Source: Candidatus Borrarchaeota archaeon
GTDB taxonomy: Archaea > Asgardarchaeota > Sifarchaeia > Borrarchaeales > Borrarchaeaceae
Length of the DNA: 21,382 nt
Assembly (NCBI GenBank): GCA_016840645.1
Contig: JAEORY010000014.1
Location: 1 to 21,382 of the forward strand
Direction of reading: 5' to 3'
This document shows, one piece after another, positions 7,688 through 16,720 of this stretch (positions within the stretch are counted from its first letter, which is position 1; the number at the start of each line of letters is the position of its first letter). The notes below the pieces were generated by a model, which saw only the letters and a program-made list of their open reading frames with translations, had not been told where the DNA came from and made no database searches. Both the position numbers and the translations under genes were made by a program.

Positions 7688-9051
7688 ATGGTCAGAATTG
7701 ATTTCAAAAAGAAATTTTCAAAATTCAACTTGTTTAAATTTGCATTCTGGTTAATCATCATTCTATCTATTGCAAGCTTTATTTCTGTCCTATTTCTACA
7801 CAATCAAGGCCATATAACTGCAAATACTAATGATATTAGTTTTTCGTACTCTATTTTCTCAAATAGTCTTAGCCTTATTTTTAGCATCATTGGTTTTCTT
7901 ATAGCAATAATTGTATTCTTAGTGCAGTACATCGGAACAAAGTTCGATTCTCACGAATTAGAAAAATCCCCGATATCCAATATGTACTTTCTAATACTAT
8001 TACTTATTCTAGCTTCATATATTGTGTGTACTTGGATGAAATCTCTCAAAAACTTTCCAAAATTAATCATCTCTGGGCTGCGATTCTTTTACAAAAGTCA
8101 ACATTAATGTATCAAAAGCAATTCTTGAAGTTCTTAGAATTAGCAAAATATGAAAAAGCAATATTTAATGATTTTTTTATCAAATCGTTTTTCGATAAAC
8201 TTGCAGAACTTCTTAATGATGCAAAGAATACACATAATTTAACGCACATTACAATAATTTTCGCTTCTATCTATGGATTAGATTCATTTGCTCAGAAGAT
8301 TGCAGCCGTTGATTTGACTGATTTAAGGAATGATCTAACAAAAAGCGTCATAGTAAATTACATCAAAAATTTGATAAAGTTCACGAAAACAATCCTAGAA
8401 GATAATTCAATAAAAAATGATCACAGAATTTATGATTCTTTGTCTGAAATGCTTTTTCTTATAACTAAGTCGATGGATATCGATGATACAGATAAATCAG
8501 ACCTCATTGAAATGTTGTCGAATATTTTACTAGATTTCATTAAGACTTGCTATATTAAAGCTATAAAAAACTACGATGAACTGCCTACCCAACTTAAGAA
8601 CGCTACTTTGGATTATTTTGCTTTGTTGATTTATTTGCATAATGATAAACCAGACTTAATCAAGAAAGTAATAGAGAAATTTGCTGGTTTGTACTCAGAT
8701 ATTAAAGAAATTAAAGGAGAATATAGAGATAGAATCGTCCAATTATTATATAAAGAATTAAAGCTTTACTCTTGCTGGATTAATATTTTTAACAATTTAA
8801 AGGAAGTAAATAAGACCACAATAAGTATTTTGAAAAAGGATTTCTACGAACCACAGGTTTCAGATAGACCATTTGCATCCTTATCTGAGAAGTACGGATA
8901 TCCACGCAAAATTGGTAGTTCAAATGGACTGTGGTTTCTGCACCCTTCATATATGTGGAGCAATATGTTTCAATTTGAGATCTCAAAGAAACTGAATGGC
9001 GATAAAGGCGACATTTATATTAAGTTTCACCACGTCTTAAAAGATGAATAA
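7688..9051 (+). pseudogene. Hypothetical membrane protein gene split by a frameshift
   Basis: Two overlapping frames look like one gene. The first (7688-8107) has a basic start and hydrophobic helices at residues about 17-38, 56-82 and 102-116. The second, open through to 9051, continues as a long helical, charged cytosolic part of about 340 aa. The translations join naturally inside ATTGTGTGTAC (8021-8031): removing one GT turns the first-frame ASYIVCTW into ASYIVYLDEISQ of the second frame. The intact product would be about 450 aa with three N-terminal membrane segments. I recognise no family or catalytic motif. ATG 7688 is preceded by a weak GTGAT and a TATA-like TTTTATAC near 7650. The GT change may be a real mutation, a phase-variable repeat or a read error. 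Confidence 0.6.
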
Positions 9052-9324
9052 CCTTAATATATGATTTTCATTCAATTTTTACCTTTAAGATCAGTTTTTT
9101 CAAGTCAGATTCTGTTTTCTTGTTATGATTTATCTAATTTTAGGAAAAATAGTAATTTTGGAGGTTCATGCAACTTTTATGCACTCAATTTCATCCCTCA
9201 ATTACGCTTCTTTAAATGCCACTCAAAAATCTTATAATCAAATAATCACTAGCACGTAATACGCTTCACATTTACAAACAAATTATGTTGCTCGAAAACT
9301 ATACCTGTGCAGAGGTGCTTTCTA

Positions 9325-10857
9325 ATGAAACAGTCGCTGACACTATTTGACACAGAAGAAACTGTCCTCAAAACTCTTAAAGACGATTTAATGGATATTG
9401 AGAGTATATCAAAATCTACACAATTGGATAATGCTCAGATCAACTCAATTGCATTTTCACTTCAAGAAAAAGGACTGGTTCAGATAGTTGAGGACAAATG
9501 CACATTTATTTTTTTATCAGACGAAGGTAAAAAATATGCCGAGGTAAAATTACCCGAAATACGATTACTTCATTATCTCTGTACAGTAGGAGCACAAGAA
9601 ATCCCGACACTCCTACAGACACAAGATCACGGAATGGAAAAGGCAGAGGTTACTATTGGTCTCAACTGGTTAAAGAAAAAGAAATGGGTAGAACTTAAAA
9701 AACAGCAAAATGGAGCGACACTCCTTTATGTAACCGAAACTGGAAAAGATGCGGCACTTGACCCCTGCTGCGAAGAGGAATTCCTTTCTCTTTTAGCAAA
9801 AAGTGATTTAGTCTTAGAGGAAATGCCTTCTAAGTATAAAGATAGTTATCTTGAATTTAGAAAAAGAAAATTACTAAAAGAAAAAGAAATTACAACAAGA
9901 AAACTTCAATTAACGGAACTTGGAATGAAAGTGGCGGCAGGAGAAGTCCAAATTATCAAAGAAGTAAGTAAACTTACTCGTGATGATATAACCTCTGGAC
10001 GATGGAAATCTGTCGTGCTTAAACCCTATAATGTTACAGCAACTCCTCCTACTGTATATCCTGGGAAGAAACAGCCGTTCCTTGAATTCTTAGAAGAGGT
10101 AAGACGAGCAGTAATTGGAATGGGCTTTCAAGAGGCAAAAGGTCCCCTCATCGAGATGGAGTTTTGGAATTTTGACGCTCTTTTCCAGGCTCAGGATCAC
10201 CCCGCGAGGGAGATACACGACACGTATTACTTAAAAGACCCGATATTTGGTGATTTAGAACTAGACGATCTAAGAAAACGAGTCAAAGCGACTCACGAAA
10301 ATGGCTGGACAACCGGTTCGCGCGGTTGGAGATATCCTTGGAGTTTGAAACGTGCATCCCGACTTATTCTTCGTTCCCAAACTACATCGGTATCTATGCG
10401 ATTTTTACACGAGCATAAAACTCCCCCACTCAAAATGTTCTGCCTTGACAGGAACTTCAGACCGGATGTCTTAGATGCTACACATTCTATAGAGTTTTTT
10501 CAATTGGAGGGTATCGTAGGCGACAAGAACTTGACTTTGAAACACCATCTAGGATATTTGAAACAAATTGTGATAGAACTAATTCCAGGTGCGGAAGTGA
10601 AATTTAAGCCGGGCTATTTTCCTTTTACGGAACCTTCCGTCGAAGTCTTCGCTAAGCACCCAAAACTTGGTTGGATAGAAGTCGGAGGATCCGGGATTTT
10701 CCGACCAGAAGTCGTCAAGCCTTTTAATGTTGACTTTCAGGTGCTCGCATGGGGGATTGGCATTGCAAGATTAGCCATGATATACCTTAAGTATGATGAT
10801 ATTCGCGATCTTTATAGCGATAACCTTGACCTTCTACGGACTAAGGAAGTGAGGTGA
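9325..10857 (+). CDS. pheS: Phenylalanyl-tRNA synthetase alpha subunit, archaeal type
   Basis: The protein has 510 aa, the catalytic subunit of the alpha2-beta2 class II enzyme. The N-terminal part (about 1-170) is a set of winged-helix-like modules typical of archaeal/eukaryotic PheS. The catalytic core starts near residue 250 with EVRRAVIGMGFQE (motif 1 region) and FWNFDALFQAQDHP. Motif 2 is FCLDRNFRPD (about 372-380). VEVFAKHPKLGWIEVGGSG binds phenylalanine, and motif 3 is AWGIGIARLAM (about 474-484). GAGGTG at 9313-9318 selects the ATG at 9325 over a GTG at 9307. The 270 nt upstream contain T-rich termination-like runs and a possible TATA (CTTATAAT, about 9230). The stop codon TGA overlaps the ribosome binding site of pheT. 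Confidence 0.97.
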   Translation: MKQSLTLFDTEETVLKTLKDDLMDIESISKSTQLDNAQINSIAFSLQEKGLVQIVEDKCTFIFLSDEGKKYAEVKLPEIRLLHYLCTVGAQEIPTLLQTQDHGMEKAEVTIGLNWLKKKKWVELKKQQNGATLLYVTETGKDAALDPCCEEEFLSLLAKSDLVLEEMPSKYKDSYLEFRKRKLLKEKEITTRKLQLTELGMKVAAGEVQIIKEVSKLTRDDITSGRWKSVVLKPYNVTATPPTVYPGKKQPFLEFLEEVRRAVIGMGFQEAKGPLIEMEFWNFDALFQAQDHPAREIHDTYYLKDPIFGDLELDDLRKRVKATHENGWTTGSRGWRYPWSLKRASRLILRSQTTSVSMRFLHEHKTPPLKMFCLDRNFRPDVLDATHSIEFFQLEGIVGDKNLTLKHHLGYLKQIVIELIPGAEVKFKPGYFPFTEPSVEVFAKHPKLGWIEVGGSGIFRPEVVKPFNVDFQVLAWGIGIARLAMIYLKYDDIRDLYSDNLDLLRTKEVR

Positions 10858-10862
10858 AACAA

Positions 10863-12557
10863 ATGCCAACTATTACGGTGTCCTACAATGACCTTATTAG
10901 TCTGATTGGAAAAGAAATCCCATTAGAAACATTAGAGGATCGTTTGTTTTACATTAAAGCAGAAGTTGAAGATATCACACCCATTTACGGGTCAACAAAT
11001 GAAGTTATTGACCACGATCTTCAAGTTGAGATCACTTCAGACAGACCAGATCTGCTCTCAGCAAGTGGTCTCGCACGCGTCTTAAAAGGTATTTTTGAAG
11101 TAGAAATGGGGCTCCAAAAGTTTGATGTTGAACCTTCTGGAATTCAATGCACTGTAGACTCTTCTGTACTAGACGTACGTCCCTATATCGTTTGTGGTGT
11201 CGTAAAAAATGTTCATTTAACAGATGCCTTAGTTCGACAGTTAATGCAACTTCAGGAAAAAATTCACGATACCCACTGTCGTAGACGACGAAAGGGCTCT
11301 ATTGGACTTCACAATCTCGATGCAGTTGAGCCTCCTTTCACATACCTGGCAGAAAAACCAGAGAATATCAACTTCGTTCCACTTAACGAGACAGAAAAAA
11401 TGAATGGCTATGAAATACTAAGAGAGATTCCAAAAGGGCGGGATTATGCTCATATAATATCGGATTTCGACAGCTATCCGCTTTTGATAGATAAAAACGG
11501 TGATGTTCTCTCTCTGCCACCAATAATCAATGGCAATCTAACAAGAGTTGACATGGATACTAGAAATCTCTTTTTTGACGTGACCGGAACTGATGAATAT
11601 ATCATTATTTATGCTCTACACATTCTTCTTGCTGATCTTTACGATCGTGGCGCGAAAATCGAATCAGTTGAGATTCTCTATCCTGACAAAACTCCTGTAG
11701 TCTATCCTAACTTCACACCTACTAAAATGAACTTGAGTCTAAAAAACACAAATGAACTACTTGGGTTTGGCTTAAACCTAAATGATTTAACAACAATACT
11801 GAAAAAAATGCGATTTGATTCAAAAGAAATTGATGATGACACTTTAGAGGTTCTTGTGCCTGTATATCGACCAGACTTTCTTCATGAAGTTGATATAATT
11901 GAAGACGTAAGTATTGGCTATGGCTATGATATAATGGAACCTGAGCTTCCGCAATCAATGACCGTGGGCGGGGAACTTCCTTTAAGCACATTCGAACGTA
12001 AGATTAAAGATTTGATGGTTGGAATGGGCTTTCAAGAAATTTTGAATTATGTCCTTACAAATATGCATGATCTTGAGACAATTCGTTCGTTTACTGAATC
12101 TAATGAGATAACTGAAATTGCAAACCCAGTAAGTGAGAAATATACTTTCATTCGTAATCAATTGATGCCAGGACTCATTAACTTTCTAAGTAAAAATACC
12201 CATAGTGCTTTTCCACAGAAAATCTTTGAAGTAGGTCCTGTCGGAATCCCTGATTCGTCTGTCATAAATAAAGTACGTACTGTTTCAAGAATAGCTGCAG
12301 CCATTACTGACTATGCTACAAGTTATGAGCACATTCAAGCAGTAGTGGGAGGGCTTCTCACCAACTTAGGCGTTCCATTTAAACTGAAAACTGCGGTCAA
12401 TCCTTCTTTTCTTGAGGGAAGAGTTGCTGAGATCGTTGTAAAGGGTATCAAAGTAGGTGTTTTGGGAGAACTTCATCCCGAGGTATTGCTTAAATTTAAA
12501 CTAGAAAACCCCACCGCTGTTTTCGAAATTGAAGAACTCCCTCTCTTTGAAGCATAA
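10863..12557 (+). CDS. pheT: Phenylalanyl-tRNA synthetase beta subunit, archaeal type
   Basis: The protein has 564 aa, the length of the short archaeal/eukaryotic beta subunit that lacks the bacterial N-terminal tRNA-binding domain. The B1 region is at about 1-100. The B3/B4 editing domain (about 100-260) includes KGSIGLHNLD and PPIINGN. The B5 domain (about 280-360) carries VPVYRPDFLHEVDIIEDV. The C-terminal catalytic-like core has MGFQEILNYVLTN and NPVSEKY. The beta subunit clears mischarged Tyr-tRNA-Phe and helps bind tRNA. The ATG at 10863 is chosen because GAGGTG (10851-10856), which overlaps the pheS stop codon, lies 6 nt upstream. The pair is almost certainly one transcript with coupled translation. 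Confidence 0.96.
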   Translation: MPTITVSYNDLISLIGKEIPLETLEDRLFYIKAEVEDITPIYGSTNEVIDHDLQVEITSDRPDLLSASGLARVLKGIFEVEMGLQKFDVEPSGIQCTVDSSVLDVRPYIVCGVVKNVHLTDALVRQLMQLQEKIHDTHCRRRRKGSIGLHNLDAVEPPFTYLAEKPENINFVPLNETEKMNGYEILREIPKGRDYAHIISDFDSYPLLIDKNGDVLSLPPIINGNLTRVDMDTRNLFFDVTGTDEYIIIYALHILLADLYDRGAKIESVEILYPDKTPVVYPNFTPTKMNLSLKNTNELLGFGLNLNDLTTILKKMRFDSKEIDDDTLEVLVPVYRPDFLHEVDIIEDVSIGYGYDIMEPELPQSMTVGGELPLSTFERKIKDLMVGMGFQEILNYVLTNMHDLETIRSFTESNEITEIANPVSEKYTFIRNQLMPGLINFLSKNTHSAFPQKIFEVGPVGIPDSSVINKVRTVSRIAAAITDYATSYEHIQAVVGGLLTNLGVPFKLKTAVNPSFLEGRVAEIVVKGIKVGVLGELHPEVLLKFKLENPTAVFEIEELPLFEA

Positions 12558-12586
12558 AAGAATAAGAATTACATTAATTAATGTTC

Positions 12587-13072
12587 TCACTTTTTTTCTT
12601 TAAGCAGCTTCCCATTTTTGTTAATTGTCCCTGCCCTAATTCGTGACGATGAAATTGGCATCCCATCTTCTGCTAATACTCGGGGAACACTTATTATGGT
12701 TAAGGGCACAAGCCTATTTGCTTTTCTTATGTCATTGATTTCTTCTGCAGTAGGACGAGTTTCTTCAGTAACGATTATTGCCTCCATTTCAGGTAATGTA
12801 ATAGCAGGACCATATCGATCATTAAGCGTCACAATTTTGGCGCGTTGGAGAAGTCCATTATTTTGCAAATAGTTTTCCATGTTTTTCACGCGCTGCGTAT
12901 AAGATTGGACTTTTTTGGCGTTATCTTTATCGGATAGCATTTCCTCAGAAGTAATTCCAATTAAAACATGCTCTCCGATTTCAAAAACTTTCTGAATGAG
13001 TGCTTCATGTCCTTTGTGCAATCGATCAAAAGTACCTCCAAGTCCAACGACTGAATATTCTTTTTGTGGCAC
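12587..13072 (-). CDS. coaD: Phosphopantetheine adenylyltransferase, archaeal type
   Basis: The protein has 161 aa, a class I-fold nucleotidyltransferase that transfers AMP from ATP to 4'-phosphopantetheine, the penultimate step of coenzyme A synthesis. The ATP-binding signature is GGTFDRLHKGH with HKGH at residues 19-22. ISSSRIRAG near the end is the second nucleotide-binding signature. It matches the separate archaeal/eukaryotic PPAT branch rather than bacterial CoaD. The start is GTG at 13072 with GAGGGT just upstream. It converges on pheT, leaving a short gap of about 29 nt. It may share a transcript with the two minus-strand genes upstream of it. Confidence 0.92.
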   Translation of the reverse strand: MPQKEYSVVGLGGTFDRLHKGHEALIQKVFEIGEHVLIGITSEEMLSDKDNAKKVQSYTQRVKNMENYLQNNGLLQRAKIVTLNDRYGPAITLPEMEAIIVTEETRPTAEEINDIRKANRLVPLTIISVPRVLAEDGMPISSSRIRAGTINKNGKLLKEKK

Positions 13073-13160
13073 AGATTACCCTCAAGTTCCCTCTACAGTT
13101 TTATATGATAAACTAAAAAAATAATTGTTAGCCTCCCCACTAAAAAAACTTGTTTCGAAT

Positions 13161-13592
13161 CTACGCGCTTTGAGCGATTTCTGTACTTTGAGTTGTAACT
13201 TCGAGGGGATTATAGGCATAAATTAAATCTATGTAAAGTGTATCTTGTCCTCCACATAGCGGACAATTTCCTAGTTTCTTGTAGACATAATCGCCTTCCT
13301 TGAAGTCTCTAATTTCTGAGTATTCGCATCCTTCTTGTTCGCATTTTAATTGAGACACTGTATGCCACTCAATCTTTTTTGAACGCCCTTTGATCCAGAA
13401 ATTAAATAACCAGATTGCTCCAAGTATTAAGAGACCATACAACAATTGTGTTTGCCATTGACTCCCTTGTGGATTCTGAAAATAGCCTGCAGTTGCCGAT
13501 ACTATGAAATATAAGGATACTACCATTCCAATGCCTATAAGGATTAGAATTACACGCGAAACGCGTGCTTGGGGTCTTTTTTCTTCACTCAT
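13161..13592 (-). CDS. Hypothetical membrane protein with C-terminal zinc ribbon
   Basis: The protein has 143 aa. Two hydrophobic helices (about 13-36 and 50-67) anchor it in the membrane. The soluble C-terminal part has a four-cysteine zinc-binding pattern (CEQEGC and NCPLCGG). I know no specific function. A short two-helix membrane anchor with a zinc ribbon beside DUF1512 suggests a membrane-associated partner. The ATG at 13592 is chosen because GAGGTTG sits just upstream. A longer frame to 13631 would overlap the end of the DUF1512 gene. The 11-nt gap to that gene's stop codon implies one operon. Confidence 0.65.
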   Translation of the reverse strand: MSEEKRPQARVSRVILILIGIGMVVSLYFIVSATAGYFQNPQGSQWQTQLLYGLLILGAIWLFNFWIKGRSKKIEWHTVSQLKCEQEGCEYSEIRDFKEGDYVYKKLGNCPLCGGQDTLYIDLIYAYNPLEVTTQSTEIAQSA

Positions 13593-13602
13593 CTTTTCAA
13601 CC

Positions 13603-14736
13603 TCATTGTCCCACTCCAAGTGTGTTTCCAATTCCTGCTACGACTATCGTATCTCCTTCGTTTGTTTGATTATTAATAATCCAATGAATGCGTCTAATGA
13701 CATCATCTACGGACATTGCTATTGATTTTTTCATTGAAGTCAGAGCGTCCTCGATCGATTGCTTTACTATTATTGCATCAATAGGGATGTTGTACTTTAC
13801 ACCAGATTCTTCTATTTTGTGTTTTTCTGGTCCAGGATCGCCAATTGCTGCGCCAACACCCTCGATCACATCGCCTGTTACTTCGCCTTCTAACTTCAAG
13901 GCGGCATCGATCATTATTACACGAGCAACTTTCCCTTCTTTTTCCTCTATGACATTCTTTACTCCAAGTCCGGGCTTCCCAACAGTGCCTCCGGGTCCCT
14001 TAGCCTTTACAATGATGACATTGCGGTTATTGATGTTCTTTTCGACTGCAACGACCTCTTTCGCGACTTCTTTCGGCTCACCGCCTCTCATGAGTCGAGC
14101 TGCTACGAGAGGTCCTACGCCATCACCGATTGGCTTTCCTTCTGCAAAGCACTTCAACGCTTCAAAATACGCCTTAGCGAAGATCATTATTAAAGGGAGC
14201 TGCATGTAGATTTGCATGATTAAAAATGTGCTCTTAGTTTTCTTGCCAAGCAATAAGAAGTGACGTATTATTCTGAAAATAAAGAAAACAGCTATCGTCG
14301 CTTCGATCACATTTTCAAGTGTTTTAGAATCTGCTTCATTTGCTTTAGGTGCAACACGAGATACAAAGTCTTCGAATCTGGATTTTCTTACGTCCATCAA
14401 ATGTTCTAATCGGTTTAAAACACCTGATGGATCTTTATCTACGGGCATGATTAAGAAGAATTCAAGAAACCCTTCTATTGTATCAAACACTTCTTCATCA
14501 GAAGCATCGCTGAAATTCGCGACCCGTAACTTGCAGATGACCTTACCTTCTCGCTGCCATACGTCCAACTTCATAAGTGCGCGTTCAATTTGTTTAAGCC
14601 ACATGAACTGCTGAATGCGCTGTCCATAAAATATTGAGAAAATAATAAAGACAAAGAATAGTAAATTGAAGATAACGGCAAATGGGTTACTTCCTTCCCC
14701 ACCGCCACCTAGTAATAAATCCAATAATCCTTGCAT
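13603..14736 (-). CDS. DUF1512 family archaeal membrane protein
   Basis: The protein has 377 aa. The N-terminus is a glycine-rich segment followed by a membrane helix (about 17-38). A second hydrophobic region lies at about 145-195. The C-terminal soluble half carries the family-like GPGGTVGKPG and IGDPGPEKHKIEE segments, followed by VVAGIGNTLGVG. DUF1512 is widespread in archaea and has no established function; the glycine-rich C-terminal loops suggest nucleotide or phosphate binding, which is only an inference. The ATG at 14736 has a GAGG about 13 nt upstream. The following zinc-ribbon membrane gene starts 11 nt after its stop codon. Confidence 0.85.
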   Translation of the reverse strand: MQGLLDLLLGGGGEGSNPFAVIFNLLFFVFIIFSIFYGQRIQQFMWLKQIERALMKLDVWQREGKVICKLRVANFSDASDEEVFDTIEGFLEFFLIMPVDKDPSGVLNRLEHLMDVRKSRFEDFVSRVAPKANEADSKTLENVIEATIAVFFIFRIIRHFLLLGKKTKSTFLIMQIYMQLPLIMIFAKAYFEALKCFAEGKPIGDGVGPLVAARLMRGGEPKEVAKEVVAVEKNINNRNVIIVKAKGPGGTVGKPGLGVKNVIEEKEGKVARVIMIDAALKLEGEVTGDVIEGVGAAIGDPGPEKHKIEESGVKYNIPIDAIIVKQSIEDALTSMKKSIAMSVDDVIRRIHWIINNQTNEGDTIVVAGIGNTLGVGQ

Positions 14737-14917
14737 TTTTTTCAGCCAGCCTCAAATACAAGTATTTGTCCGTTTTCCATATTCCTAAGACACTTTGCTA
14801 TGCATTATCCTTTTCACTTTTAAACTATTCCGTAATGGATAGAGTTGACAAGAATTCAGACGGGATACATTGAATAGAGAGAACATCCTCTAAGGTATTG
14901 ATATAAGCAGAAAAAGT

Positions 14918-15040
14918 GGACCTTCAGCATTCAGGTTTCCCATCTGCTCTCGCAAGGTAGTACTCCCACGAACGTCTCCAGACTTAACTTCTGAGTTCGG
15001 CCGGGATCAGGTGTGGCCCTGGAGCGATGGCCGAAGATCC
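14918..15040 (-). rRNA. rrf: 5S ribosomal RNA
   Basis: The minus strand contains the conserved 5S core, with segments GGGCCACACCTGATCCC, CCGAACTCAGAAGTTAAG and CTTGCGAGAG. The ends form helix I: GGATCTTCGGC at the 5' end pairs over 11 bp, with G-U pairs, with GCTGAAGGTCC at the 3' end. This gives 123 nt. It is not linked to 16S or 23S genes, which is common in archaea. A T-rich TTTTTCT follows the 3' end. tRNA-Trp lies just upstream on the same strand, but the 5S gene has its own TATA box. Confidence 0.96.
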
Positions 15041-15060
15041 AATATAAGGCATATCCCATC

Positions 15061-15070
15061 CATATAAAAA
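15061..15070 (-). promoter_or_regulatory. TATA box of the 5S rRNA gene
   Basis: Minus-strand TTTTTATATG is centred about 25 nt upstream of the first base of 5S rRNA (15040), the standard archaeal distance. Confidence 0.6.
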
Positions 15071-15124
15071 CTTTACTACAAAGTATCAATACGTCAATCG
15101 GTGATCTAGAAAAAATAATGATGG

Positions 15125-15293
15125 TGGGGACGGAGGGATTTTCATTCCAGAATCATATTACCCAGGAAATTTGAACCCCCGATTAGCGGGTATCTCTAGC
15201 AGCACAACTCCAGAAGATCTTCATCCTTCCGTCAGTTTTTTCGTTCTGCAAACCTCTGGAGCCCGCCGTGCCACCTGGCTACACTACGTCCCC
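15125..15293 (-). tRNA. tRNA-Trp (CCA) with two introns
   Basis: On the minus strand the acceptor GGGGACG (15293-15287) pairs with CGTCCCC (15132-15126). The discriminator is A, and CCA is encoded at 15124-15122. D-arm GTGT/GCAC, anticodon stem GCGGG/CCCGC, loop CTCCAG-A with anticodon CCA, variable loop TAATC, T-stem GGGGG/CCCTC. Intron 1 (64 nt, 15255-15192) is at the canonical 37/38 site with a relaxed BHB. It contains CTGGAG (15213-15208), complementary to the anticodon-loop CTCCAG. Intron 2 (31 nt) is in the T-loop at 59/60, spanning 15169-15139, or equivalently 15168-15138 because of repeated bases. Its BHB is ideal: T-stem, TTCA/TGAA central helix, two 3-nt AAT bulges, TTCC/GGAA intron stem. 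The spliced tRNA is 74 nt. A perfect palindrome, CTACAATTGTAG (15299-15310), lies just upstream. Confidence 0.9.
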
Positions 15294-15397
15294 AATTGCT
15301 ACAATTGTAGACACGGAATAGTGATCTGATTTTGTTTTAAATCTTACTGAAAATGATAAATTAGTTGTTTCTCAGCAAAAAAATAGCCCGGAACAGG

Positions 15398-16546
15398 TTA
15401 TTCTTTTCTTATAAAACCAACAAGTTTCTTCAAATCGTCCGCAGTCGCTGATGGACCTACAAGTAATACTTTCTTGCGCCCATCCACTCCTACATGACAA
15501 TAGAGTACCATGTTTTCTGTTCCTACGATGTATATGTCGCAATCCTCTGCATCACTTAAAACTAATGTATTCTTAGTTCTCTCTTTTTGTAACTCACCTT
15601 TCTGTAACACGGTGTCTTGAAACTTTTCATCCCCAACGGCGTCTAAAAGAAACCCAATATCGCCCCAGAGACGCCCATCAACTGTGATATAGTAATAGTC
15701 ATTGAATCGCGAATTAAGATCATGTGAGAAATCTAAAGGTCCAAGTGGTTGAGATTTTTTGTAGGAAAGCCGCACAACATCATCAGCATCTGCTCCTTCG
15801 CTAACAGCCTCTTTTATAACCTGCTTAAGTTTATCTAAAACATCATCGCCTGAGAAGGCCGTTAACCATGCAACTATTGTGCCGCTCCAAATCATTGTGT
15901 TAATTCCAAAAACAACATCTGCGCCTACTTTCTCTAATACGCTTGCATCTGGTTTCTCACGGAATTGAACGCATTCCAAAAGGGGGTATTCGCCCTCTTC
16001 TAAGAGAACACATTCAGCAATGCCCATTTGTGTCGGATCATGATGATCCTGAACTGAGGCTTGCAGACCTATAATTTTTTCGGGATGTTCCAACGTCTTA
16101 TTTAAGAGGACAAGTTCAGCATTGATGAATTCATCTGCTTTATCATGATCACAGGGCATAAAGATTAGGAGAATTTCTTCTGCACAACCCTCGTTGATCC
16201 ATCCTGCATTCTTGCATTTTTTGCATTGATTCATATGGGAGTAAATTATTCGTGCAATTGCAGCTGGAAACATATGTCCATTAGAACGGACAAAAGGAGG
16301 CTCTTTAAGGACTATATCGATTTTAGCCTCTTTAATCCACGATTGCATTGCATCATCCTCTTTGATGGCGAGTATAACTTGTAGAGGTGTCCGTTCACGA
16401 ACACGTAGAACATCGGCCAGTAATATCCTAGTTTTATCTCGTTTTATCTTCAATAAGTGCTTAGGAAAGCCTCCAAATCGCGTTGCTCGTCCCCCAGCCG
16501 ATGTTAAAAGATATTTCTCTGTGTGATGGATTTTACTCTGTGCCAT
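15398..16546 (-). CDS. Sugar-phosphate nucleotidyltransferase (GT-A-type NTP transferase)
   Basis: The protein has 382 aa. The N-terminus shows the nucleotidyltransferase signature, LTSAGGRATRFGGFPKHLL (about 14-32), with the glycine loop, Arg20 and PK (28-29). FMPCDHDKA (about 130) supplies the metal-binding acid of the GT-A fold, and FREKPD fits the sugar-binding region. These enzymes join a sugar 1-phosphate to an NTP to give an activated sugar, for example GDP-mannose or NDP-glucose, for glycans or N-glycosylation. The substrate cannot be read from the sequence. An insertion with CKKCKNAGWINEGC could bind zinc, which is unusual for the family. ATG 16546 has GAGGAG 8-9 nt upstream. The C-terminal part lacks an obvious hexapeptide-repeat helix. 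Confidence 0.75.
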   Translation of the reverse strand: MAQSKIHHTEKYLLTSAGGRATRFGGFPKHLLKIKRDKTRILLADVLRVRERTPLQVILAIKEDDAMQSWIKEAKIDIVLKEPPFVRSNGHMFPAAIARIIYSHMNQCKKCKNAGWINEGCAEEILLIFMPCDHDKADEFINAELVLLNKTLEHPEKIIGLQASVQDHHDPTQMGIAECVLLEEGEYPLLECVQFREKPDASVLEKVGADVVFGINTMIWSGTIVAWLTAFSGDDVLDKLKQVIKEAVSEGADADDVVRLSYKKSQPLGPLDFSHDLNSRFNDYYYITVDGRLWGDIGFLLDAVGDEKFQDTVLQKGELQKERTKNTLVLSDAEDCDIYIVGTENMVLYCHVGVDGRKKVLLVGPSATADDLKKLVGFIRKE

Positions 16547-16720
16547 TAAGTTCTCCTCATTTTATCCTTCAGACACCCCATCCGAATACCATAATTTTGG
16601 AAACGTCTCTACTTTTCTACATTAAGTCAGGTTACAAATAAAAAAGTTAACTTCGATATCGAGAACTTCGTTCAGAATTATTATGCGCACCTTTTAATCC
16701 ATGTAGTTATCTGAGCAATT

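Noticed and set aside
9161..9216. GGAGG followed by a 15-codon frame upstream of pheS, a possible attenuation leader peptide
   Set aside because: The spacing from GGAGG to ATG is only 3 nt, the peptide has one phenylalanine, and no terminator/antiterminator pair is seen.
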